5,117 nucleotides of DNA, taken from an uncultured Collinsella sp. GTDB taxonomy: Bacteria > Actinomycetota > Coriobacteriia > Coriobacteriales > Coriobacteriaceae. Positions within the stretch are counted from its first letter, which is position 1; every line of letters begins with the position of its first letter. The position numbers were made by a program, and so were the translations under genes. The notes under the pieces are model-generated. The model was not told the origin of the DNA and did no database searches. It was given only the letters and a program-made list of their open reading frames with translations. Shown piece by piece: positions 1 to 5,117 of this stretch. Location of the stretch: contig CABRIB010000114.1 in assembly GCA_902470915.1 (NCBI GenBank), positions 1-5,117 on the forward strand. The letters run 5' to 3'.

Positions 1-51
1 AGATCTACACAAGGTGTATCGTCGGCAGCGTCAGATGTGTATAAGAGACAG
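1..51 (+). other. Illumina Nextera i5-side adapter (artefact)
   Basis: This is synthetic sequence, not genome. Positions 1-10 match the end of the P5 oligo (AGATCTACAC). Positions 11-18 (AAGGTGTA) sit where the 8-base i5 index belongs. Positions 19-32 match the Nextera Read 1 stem (TCGTCGGCAGCGTC). Positions 33-51 are the 19-base Tn5 mosaic end AGATGTGTATAAGAGACAG. From memory, the index differs by one base from the standard S507 index AAGGAGTA. Genomic DNA begins at 52. Reading frames that start MYKRQ from position 37 are adapter translations. Confidence 0.98.
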
Positions 52-1779
52 ACCGAGCATCTTGATGGCAAAGGTCGAGCCCGCGGGGAACGAGACCGTG
101 AGCTTGGAGCCGTCGTCAGCCGTGGCGCGTGCGTTGAGCAGCAGGCCTGCATAGGAAGCCTGACGAGCCTTGACGCGCTCGACGACCTCGGCCCATTTGC
201 GCTGGAGTTCACCGGCATCCTCGACCGCGGGGGTCTCGGCAGCACCGGCGGCGGCAACCTGGGCGGCATTGTTGGACTGGGGCTTAGGTGCCGGAGCGGT
301 GACAGGCGCGGGGGCCGCAACGGGCTGAGACGTCGGAGCCGGCGCAGGCTGAGGTGCAGGCGCTGCAGGCTTGGAAGCTGACACGGACGCAGAACGGGGC
401 GCAGGCTGAGCCGCCGGAGCGGCAGCACCACGGTCCCAAGGCATACCGCCCTGGCGCGCGGACGTAGCAGCGGGGGCAGCGGATGCCGCCGGAGCAGCAG
501 CGCGGGCGCCCGAAATTAGCGTCGGCTGCTGGGCAGCAGCGGGTACGGATGCTTCAGGCGCGGCGGCCTGAGCAGCAGCCACGCTCGCCGGCACGGCGCC
601 GTTGGCGACCATGGCCTCCAGGCGTGCCACGCGCTCGGCCAATGCCTCAATCGTTAAATCAGCCTCGGGACGTGCCAGACGCGTGCAGGCAATCTCGAGC
701 ACCAGGCGCACGTCGCTCGCGCCCCTCATCTCCAGTGCGGCATCATCGAGCACCGTCAGCACGCGGGCCAGGCGGTCGGCAGGATGCTCGCCAAAGGCAG
801 CGGCCTCGGCAGCAAGCGCCTCGGCCTGCTCGGAGCCGCCCTCAAACAGCTCGGCACGGGCACCGGCAACGCAGGCCACGTACACGTCGCGCACGTGCGC
901 CACCAGGTCGCGCGTCAGCTCCAGCAGGTCATTGCCCTCCTCGACCTGCGCACGGATCAGTCCATAGAGCTCGGCAACATCGCGATCGGCGATGGCGCGG
1001 GCAAACTCGCCCAGGATCTGGTCCGAAACCTCGCCCAAAAGCGAGCGGGCATCGTCCGCATGCACGGCGCCGTTGCCAAAAACGCTCAGCTGCTCCAGCG
1101 TGGACAACGCGTCGCGCATGCCGCCCTTGGCATGGCGCGCCACGATGGCCAGCGCCTCGTCGTCGTAATCGAAGCCCTCCTGCTCGCACACGTAAGACAG
1201 GCGATGCTCGATATCCTCGTTGCCGATGCGGTGGAAATCGAAGCGCTGGCAGCGCGAGAGGATGGTCTCCAGAATCTTTTGCGGGTCGGTGGTGCACAGC
1301 ACAAAAATCACGTGTGCCGGCGGCTCCTCGAGCGTCTTGAGCAGCGCGTTAAACGCCGCCGTTGTGAGCATGTGGACCTCGTCGATAATATAGATCTTGT
1401 ACTTGCCGCGCACCGGGGCAAAGTTGACGGAGTTGATGATTTCCTCGCGCACATTGTCCACGCCCGTGCGGGAGGCGGCATCGAGCTCGTAGACATCGGG
1501 GTGGTTACCCTCGGCAATGAGCTCGCACTCCTCGCAAGTACCGTCGGGCATGCAGCCGCTTGCACCCTCGGCGCGCGCCGCCTCGGCATTGCGGCACAGC
1601 AGCGCCTTGGCCAGAATGCGCGCCATGGTGGTCTTGCCCGTGCCGCGCGGTCCGCAGAACAGGTAGGCGTGGGACAGGCGCCCCTCGGTGATGGCGTGCT
1701 CGAGCGTCGAGACGATATGCTGCTGGCCCACCACGGAGTCAAAGGTGAGCGGGCGATACTTTCGGTACAACGATTCCAT
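52..1779 (-). CDS. dnaX: DNA polymerase III subunit gamma/tau, 3' end missing
   Basis: DnaX is the AAA+ subunit of the replicative clamp loader. It loads the beta sliding clamp, and its tau form tethers polymerase cores and helicase at the fork. The 576 visible codons begin MESLYRKYRP, the typical DnaX start. Walker A is GPRGTGKT (residues 43-50). Four cysteines of the zinc module are C62, C76, C82 and C85. Walker B is IIDEVH (131-136), sensor 1 is CTTD (162-165), SRC is 175-177 and sensor-2 Arg is R222. Collar domain III spans roughly 235-370, then an Ala/Pro-rich linker (about 395-520) and the start of a tau-type C-terminal domain (about 521 on). I chose the ATG at 1777-1779 because GGGGGAG lies 5 nt upstream; the frame stays open to 1890, but those extra residues do not resemble DnaX. 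The gene does not end naturally: after the GGT codon at 52-54 the frame enters the adapter (LSLIHI, then TGA), so the true C-terminus lies left of the window. No A-rich slippery site for a short gamma product is visible. Confidence 0.97.
220..597 (-). other. Low-complexity Ala/Pro-rich linker of DnaX
   Basis: This stretch encodes about residues 395-520 of DnaX. It is dominated by Ala and Pro with scattered Ser, Gln, Thr and Val, including runs such as PAPQPAPAPTSQPVAAPAP. Flexible Pro/Ala-rich linkers joining clamp-loader domain III to the tau C-terminal domains are usual in DnaX. The repetitive codons (GCN, CCN) also create long spurious frames on the plus strand. I see no exact long tandem repeat. 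Confidence 0.8.
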
Positions 1780-1895
1780 GGGTGCTCCCCCGGGTATACT
1801 GAGTCTTGTTGCCGCGGCGGCCATGCGGTCGCACGGCATACTGCATTCCATAATAACCCGTACGGCGAGCCCGCCGCGATAGGAGTCCAAAGAGC
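1780..1895. promoter_or_regulatory. Divergent intergenic region between dnaX and the YcxB-like gene
   Basis: These 116 bp separate two genes transcribed away from each other, so promoters for both should lie here. Candidate -10 hexamers are TATACT (1795-1800, plus) and CATAAT (1849-1854, plus); the latter overlaps TATTAT read on the minus strand (1850-1855). None has a convincing -35 at 16-18 bp, so I do not assign individual promoters. A small GC hairpin is possible at 1863-1876 (CGGCG, loop AGCC, CGCCG), ending 4 nt before the AGGAG ribosome site at 1881-1885. Its effect on translation is speculative. Confidence 0.4.
1785..1791 (-). promoter_or_regulatory. Ribosome binding site of dnaX
   Basis: On the minus strand the sequence reads GGGGGAG, then 5 nt (CACCC), then ATG at 1779. 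This Shine-Dalgarno-like site fixes the dnaX start at 1779 rather than at the upstream in-frame codons reaching 1890. Confidence 0.75.
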
Positions 1896-2612
1896 ATGGC
1901 AGACGCAGAGAGCAACCTCGTTCCCTCCGAAGCAGCCGACCAGGTCGAGGTCGCGCTCGAGGAGCAGGCCGCAGCCGACGACGGCATCCTGTACCTCAAC
2001 GAGTACCAGTACGAAAACGACCTCGTCACCGACTTCGCCCGCCTGGTCGCCTCGCCCAGGCGTCGCGGCTCGCTGTATGTCGCCGCCGCGATTGCCGCGC
2101 TCATCGGCATCGGCATGTTGGTGGCCGGCGGCAACTGGATCAAGTTCGGCGTCGTCCTGATCGTATTCGGCGCCTTTTTGGCCTGGTGGAGCAAGAACCT
2201 GCACCACACGCTCGCCCGCGACTTTATCGATGCCGTCGAGGCAGACGAGTCCATGGGCGGCCGCTACCGCCGCGTAGCCGCCAACGAGGACGGCCTGATG
2301 GTCTGGGGCAAGAGCGGCAAGTCGCAGTTCTTCCCGTTTGAGAAGCTCGACCACGTACTCGACGGCGAGCGCATCTTTGTGGCCATGTTCGCCGACCAGG
2401 GCGTGACGATCCCCAAGGACACCTTCGTCCGTGGCGATGCCGAGCAGTTTGGCTCCTTCCTCAAGGCCCGTATCAACAAAAAACTCCGCATCGAGACCAA
2501 GAAGAAGAAAATGAAGGCCGAGAAGGCCGCCGCCGAGGCCAAGCAGGGCGACAAGCCCCAGGAGACCAAGGGCAAGCAGCGCAAGCAGAAGAAGAACAAG
2601 AAGAAGCGCTAG
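1896..2612 (+). CDS. YcxB-like membrane protein with lysine-rich C-terminal tail
   Basis: This 238-residue protein has no certain function. It starts at an ATG 10 nt after AGGAG (1881-1885). The N-terminal 50 residues are acidic and hydrophilic. Two adjacent hydrophobic segments follow, at about 60-78 and 81-98, separated by only a couple of residues, as in a membrane hairpin. Residues about 105-198 resemble the YcxB-like domain: a short YRRVAANEDGLMVWG strand, an aromatic FFPFEKLDHV strand, then a VTIPKDTF motif and a helix with QFGSFLKARI. YcxB-family proteins are small membrane proteins of unknown role. The last 38 residues (201-238) hold 16 Lys and 2 Arg, suggesting a cytoplasmic tail that contacts acidic lipid or nucleic acid (inference). 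It is divergent from dnaX, and 148 bp separate it from the kinase, which appears to have its own promoter. The family assignment rests on pattern memory only; the gene itself is secure. Confidence 0.85.
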   Translation: MADAESNLVPSEAADQVEVALEEQAAADDGILYLNEYQYENDLVTDFARLVASPRRRGSLYVAAAIAALIGIGMLVAGGNWIKFGVVLIVFGAFLAWWSKNLHHTLARDFIDAVEADESMGGRYRRVAANEDGLMVWGKSGKSQFFPFEKLDHVLDGERIFVAMFADQGVTIPKDTFVRGDAEQFGSFLKARINKKLRIETKKKKMKAEKAAAEAKQGDKPQETKGKQRKQKKNKKKR

Positions 2613-2649
2613 GCCGGACGCAAGGTCCAGACCCCAGACGGAGCTTAAA

Positions 2650-2680
2650 TTGAATGTCGCCCACCTGCGCGTGCTACACT
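2650..2680 (+). promoter_or_regulatory. Probable promoter of the kinase gene (extended -10)
   Basis: TTGAAT at 2650-2655 is a fair -35. TACACT at 2675-2680 is preceded by TGC, giving an extended -10 (TGnTACACT). The spacer is 19 bp, which is long but tolerable with an extended -10. A start near 2687 would leave a leader of about 74 nt before the ATG at 2761. The -10 sits inside a perfect 5-bp inverted repeat, TGCTA-CAC-TAGCA (2672-2684), which could be an operator or chance. The prediction is by eye. Confidence 0.5.
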
Positions 2681-2749
2681 AGCAGCATCTATGCCACCGC
2701 GAACGGCTCGGCTCAGCGCCCGCCACTCGCAAACGAACTTTAAACGCAC

Positions 2750-2754
2750 GAGGG
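2750..2754 (+). promoter_or_regulatory. Ribosome binding site that sets the kinase start
   Basis: GAGGG lies 6 nt before the ATG at 2761. The in-frame TTG at 2755 would touch this site directly with no spacing, so the ATG two codons later is the better start. Confidence 0.75.
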
Positions 2755-2760
2755 TTGGCC

Positions 2761-4614
2761 ATGCCGCTTTTCTCGCAACATACCGCCCGGTTCTCGCCGG
2801 ACGTTCCTTTGGAGGGCACCAGCTCTCGCGAGCTGCTCAAGCGGTACCAGCCGCTCGAGACACTTGCGACCGGCGGTTTTGGCTCCATCGAGATCTGCCG
2901 CGACACGCACCTGCGCCGCCGCGTCGCCATTAAGCGCATCCCCCTTATCAACGGTGCCGGCATGCCCGCCAGCGACATCATGGATGTCCTGCGCGAGGCG
3001 CACACTGCCGCCATGCTTCAACATCCCAATATCGTGCAGGTCATCGACTTTACGCACGACACCGCCTATGCCTACCTGGTTATGGAATATGTCGATGGCA
3101 TGTCGCTGGCCGAGTTTTTGCACCGCGCGGACGGCCACTCACTTACCTTTGACGAGGCCGCGGCCATTGCCGATGCCCTGGGCCAGGCGCTCACCTTCGC
3201 CCACAGTAATGGCGTACTCCACCTGGACATTAAGCCCGCCAACGTGCTCATCGACCACTCGGGCAATGTAAAGCTCACCGACTTTGGCATGGCGCGACTG
3301 TCGTCCGCCGGTGGCTTTGGCGGCTCACGCGGCGGTACCATCGGCTACATGCCGCCCGAGCAGCTCGATATCGAGACCGGCACGGTCGACGAGCGCGCCG
3401 ATGTCTTTGCCCTCGCCTGTGTGATCTACGAGGGCCTGTGCGGCAGCGCTCCCTTTATGGCGGCCACGCCCGCCGACTCGCTCGACCGCATCATCGGCGG
3501 CGCCACCTACCCCAGCGAGCTGATACCACACTTTCCCCCGGGAGCCGAGGCCGCGCTCATGAGTGCGCTCTCCCCCATGCCGCAGGACCGCCCCAACAGC
3601 ATCGAGGCATTTTGCGACCAACTCCTTGCCGGTCTGGGCAGCGTGCGCGAAGGCCGTCGCAGCCTGGAGCAAATGGTTGGCGAACTTTCGGATGACGAGC
3701 AGGAGCTCGACGATATCGAGCCGTCGCACTACGAGGACGACGCCATCGAGGTCGACCCCGCACTCGGCTGGGCGGGCACGCGCTGGAGCCATGCGCGCGA
3801 CTACACCATGCGCACTATCTCGGCGCTAACGTGCGGCACCTTTAGCTTTTTACTGATGCAAACGGCCGGGGTCGCGGCGCTTCCCGGCCTGGTCATTGCG
3901 GCCATCGCGATCGGAGCGGCGGCTGACCTGGCCCCCCAGATTGGCTCGGCCATCTCGGCTGTGGGTTTTTTGGTGCTCATGGCCAACGCCACCATGCAGG
4001 CACAGGGCATCCTGTCGATGCTGCCCGTCGCGGTGATCTTTGCCGCCGCCATGTCCGGTTGGTGGATCGCCTGGGGTCGCACCGAGACTGCCGCGAGCGC
4101 CACGCTCACCTGTGCACTCGCGCTTGGCTGTCTGACCGGCAATACCTTCCTGGCAGCTGGGGTCGCCGCCGGCGTCGCGTCATTTTGGCTCGGCCCGGCA
4201 AGCGCCGCCGCGGCAACGGGCATGGGCGCGCTTTTTACCCGTCTGGCCACGGTCGCGCTTTCAGCCGGAGGCGTGCTGGGGCTCGGTAACGTTGCCGCAG
4301 CGCTGGGAGACCCGCTCCTTTGGGCTGCCTTTGTGCTGGTCGCGGCAACTGCCGCAGCGTCATCCGCGCTGCTCAATGCCCATGCCAAGCGTGCCGATCA
4401 GGGCTCAAACCTTGCCGCAATCGCCGCCATCGCTGTCACCGGCATCGGCTGCGCAGCGGCGTCCTGTCTTGCACACCATATGGAAATTGCCAGCCTTGCA
4501 GCCGCGGTCGTCGCCAAGGCGGCGGTTGCGGGAACCCTATCCTCTATAATCGTTGGGATATGCCTATATTTGCTCGGATACCAAAGAACCTATACGGAGA
4601 GTGATCTTTCGTGA
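2761..4614 (+). CDS. Hanks-type Ser/Thr protein kinase with polytopic membrane C-terminal half
   Basis: This is a 617-residue membrane-bound protein kinase that should transfer phosphate from ATP to Ser/Thr of partner proteins. The kinase domain spans about 29-290. Its motifs are: glycine loop LATGGFGSI (35-43, first Gly replaced by Ala), VAIK lysine K58, helix-C E79, hinge MEYVDG (108-113), catalytic loop HLDIKPAN (154-161; D156, K158, N161 present), DFG 174-176, GTIGYMPPE (192-200), D214 and R277. The usual Arg before the catalytic Asp is Leu155, so it is a non-RD kinase. A strongly acidic linker (308-332) follows. From about 352 to 606 there are roughly 8-10 hydrophobic segments, rich in Ala and Gly, instead of the single helix plus PASTA repeats of PknB. 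The last residues are a short polar tail. The start is the ATG 6 nt after GAGGG. Its stop overlaps the GTG of the FhaA-like gene, implying one operon and a phospho-signalling pair. The substrate and the signal sensed by the membrane part cannot be told. Kinase identity is firm; activity is likely but not shown. Confidence 0.95.
   Translation: MPLFSQHTARFSPDVPLEGTSSRELLKRYQPLETLATGGFGSIEICRDTHLRRRVAIKRIPLINGAGMPASDIMDVLREAHTAAMLQHPNIVQVIDFTHDTAYAYLVMEYVDGMSLAEFLHRADGHSLTFDEAAAIADALGQALTFAHSNGVLHLDIKPANVLIDHSGNVKLTDFGMARLSSAGGFGGSRGGTIGYMPPEQLDIETGTVDERADVFALACVIYEGLCGSAPFMAATPADSLDRIIGGATYPSELIPHFPPGAEAALMSALSPMPQDRPNSIEAFCDQLLAGLGSVREGRRSLEQMVGELSDDEQELDDIEPSHYEDDAIEVDPALGWAGTRWSHARDYTMRTISALTCGTFSFLLMQTAGVAALPGLVIAAIAIGAAADLAPQIGSAISAVGFLVLMANATMQAQGILSMLPVAVIFAAAMSGWWIAWGRTETAASATLTCALALGCLTGNTFLAAGVAAGVASFWLGPASAAAATGMGALFTRLATVALSAGGVLGLGNVAAALGDPLLWAAFVLVAATAAASSALLNAHAKRADQGSNLAAIAAIAVTGIGCAAASCLAHHMEIASLAAAVVAKAAVAGTLSSIIVGICLYLLGYQRTYTESDLS
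4545..4550 (+). promoter_or_regulatory. Possible internal -10 box ahead of the FhaA-like gene
   Basis: A perfect TATAAT lies inside the kinase coding sequence, 60 nt before the GTG at 4611. The surrounding 4541-4610 is about 59% A+T in an otherwise GC-rich gene. No good -35 is seen at 16-18 bp; the nearest candidate, TTGCGG at 4526-4531, is only 13 bp away. It could allow extra transcription of the FhaA-like gene, or be chance. Confidence 0.35.
4596..4605 (+). promoter_or_regulatory. Ribosome binding site of the FhaA-like gene, inside the kinase gene
   Basis: GGAGAGTGAT resembles the extended Shine-Dalgarno GGAGGTGAT with one extra A. It lies 5 nt before the GTG start at 4611 (GGAGAG itself ends 9 nt upstream). 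It is embedded in the last codons of the kinase and supports the GTG start and translational coupling. Confidence 0.6.
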
Positions 4615-5075
4615 ACTTCCTGAACATCTTCGAGGACCACGTGGCCGGCATCTTCGGTGCCACCCGTGCCCCGTTCTCCTTTAAGAAGCTTGCCAAGCAG
4701 GCCGCTCGCGACATGGAGGATCAGACTCTGGTGATTAACGGCGTCAACACGGCGCCGGCACTCTATACCATCCTTATCGCCGCCGACGACGATCCCATGC
4801 TCGCCCCGTTCTACCCCGAGCTTTCGCGCGAGGTCCGCGAGTTTGTGAAGGCGCAGGCCGAAAAGCGCCGCTATGTCTTTGTCGGCGAGCCCCTCGTGCG
4901 CTTTATGATCGATCCGCAGCTGCGCGCCGGCAAGTTCTCGGTCTTTGCCGAGAACGTCGATGCCCCCACGCTCGGCCGCCTGTACGAAGAAGAGCGCGCC
5001 TATCAAAACGGCCTGGGCCAGAACAACTCCGCGGCAAGCCGTGCCGCCAGCGCCCCGCGCGCCGGCCAGCAGCAG
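4611..5075 (+). CDS. DUF3662 / FhaA-like protein, N-terminal part only
   Basis: The 155 codons here begin GTG (MNFLNIFEDH). They encode a domain resembling the N-terminal DUF3662 domain of mycobacterial FhaA: a leading helix with an FxxHVAGIFG pattern, APALYTILIA (48-57) matching the family's 'P..Y.I.L' strand, a helix LSREVREFVKAQAE (71-84), then YVFVGEPLVRFMIDPQL (88-104) and AGKFSVFAE (106-114). After about residue 120 comes a Gln/Ala/Ser-rich linker. In this family a C-terminal FHA domain, which binds phosphothreonine, normally follows, but it would lie beyond the window. The start overlaps the kinase stop (GTGA, 4611-4614) and has its own ribosome site, so the two are probably made together, with the kinase a likely partner. 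The genomic sequence ends at 5075 in a CAG run. The frame then continues into adapter as LSLIHISEPTRRTP without a stop. The family call is by remembered similarity to FhaA; the FHA domain is an inference. Confidence 0.88.
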
Positions 5076-5117
5076 CTGTCTCTTATACACATCTCCGAGC
5101 CCACGAGACGGACTCCT
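5076..5117 (+). other. Illumina Nextera i7-side adapter (artefact)
   Basis: Positions 5076-5094 are the reverse-complement mosaic end CTGTCTCTTATACACATCT. Positions 5095-5109 (CCGAGCCCACGAGAC) are the Nextera Read 2 stem. Positions 5110-5117 (GGACTCCT) match, from memory, i7 index N705. None of it is genomic. A minus-strand frame starting MYKRQ at 5090 is an adapter translation. Confidence 0.98.

Noticed and set aside
37..381. Plus-strand frame starting MYKRQ
   Set aside because: The start codon and first residues come from the Tn5 mosaic end, and the rest is antisense to the low-complexity dnaX linker.
220..700. Programmed frameshift or slippage site in dnaX giving a short gamma product
   Set aside because: I looked for A-rich heptamers or long A/T runs in and just before the linker on the coding strand and saw none.
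1780..1890. N-terminal extension of DnaX by 37 residues
   Set aside because: The ATG at 1779 has a well placed GGGGGAG and starts the conserved MESLYRKYRP. The upstream residues do not resemble DnaX and would overlap the divergent promoter region.
784..2160. Long plus-strand frame of 458 codons opposite dnaX
   Set aside because: It is antisense to an unmistakable dnaX, crosses the dnaX start and runs into the YcxB-like gene in another frame. GC-rich codon bias commonly opens such frames, and its translation shows no recognisable domain.
1308..2354. Minus-strand frame of 348 codons across dnaX and the YcxB-like gene
   Set aside because: It is out of frame with dnaX and antisense to the YcxB-like gene, which has a good start, ribosome site and membrane segments. 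Its composition is that of a shadow frame.
2613..2645. Intrinsic terminator after the YcxB-like gene
   Set aside because: Only GGTC-CA-GACC (2624-2633) pairs, with a loop too small to form, and there is no following T run. The two adjacent CCAGAC copies are too short to mean much.
2755..2760. TTG start for the kinase two codons upstream
   Set aside because: It directly abuts the GAGGG ribosome site with no spacing, whereas the ATG at 2761 has 6 nt.
4590..5090. Minus-strand frame starting MYKRQ opposite the FhaA-like gene
   Set aside because: It starts inside the adapter and is antisense to a clear DUF3662-type coding sequence.

Overview
The window is a 5,117-base assembled sequence flanked on both sides by untrimmed Illumina Nextera adapter. 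A P5/i5/mosaic-end adapter occupies 1-51 and a mosaic-end/i7 adapter occupies 5076-5117, so the biological insert is 52-5075. The insert is GC-rich (roughly 60-65% by eye) and densely coded. The DnaX sequence, together with a Ser/Thr kinase next to a DUF3662 (FhaA N-terminal type) protein, points to the Actinomycetota. The overall flavour suggests a gut coriobacterium such as Collinsella. That genus-level guess is an inference from protein style, not from a marker gene or a search.

Layout: (1) 52-1779, minus strand: the N-terminal 576 codons of dnaX (DNA polymerase III gamma/tau), cut at its 3' end by the adapter. (2) 1780-1895: a divergent intergenic region of 116 bp. (3) 1896-2612, plus strand: a 238-residue protein with two membrane segments, a YcxB-like C-terminal domain and a very lysine-rich tail. 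(4) 2613-2760: a 148 bp intergenic region with a plausible extended -10 promoter. (5) 2761-4614, plus strand: a 617-residue Hanks-type Ser/Thr kinase whose C-terminal half is a polytopic membrane region. (6) 4611-5075, plus strand: the first 155 codons of a DUF3662/FhaA-like protein, overlapping the kinase stop by 4 bases and cut by the right-hand adapter.

The kinase and FhaA-like genes look like a translationally coupled signalling pair. In other Actinobacteria, FHA proteins of this family sit in clusters with Ser/Thr kinases, a PP2C phosphatase and cell-wall genes (RodA/PBP), and read phosphothreonine marks made by those kinases. The next genes to the right, outside this window, could be of that sort. 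dnaX is a housekeeping replication gene with no evident functional tie to the plus-strand genes.

I found no tRNA, rRNA, CRISPR array, insertion sequence or convincing intrinsic terminator. The most noteworthy biological points are the unusual kinase architecture (many membrane segments, no PASTA repeats, a non-RD catalytic loop) and an AT-rich stretch of rare codons at the kinase 3' end carrying a perfect TATAAT. The most important practical point is that both terminal genes run in frame into adapter and would give chimeric database proteins. I see no wholly new system here.
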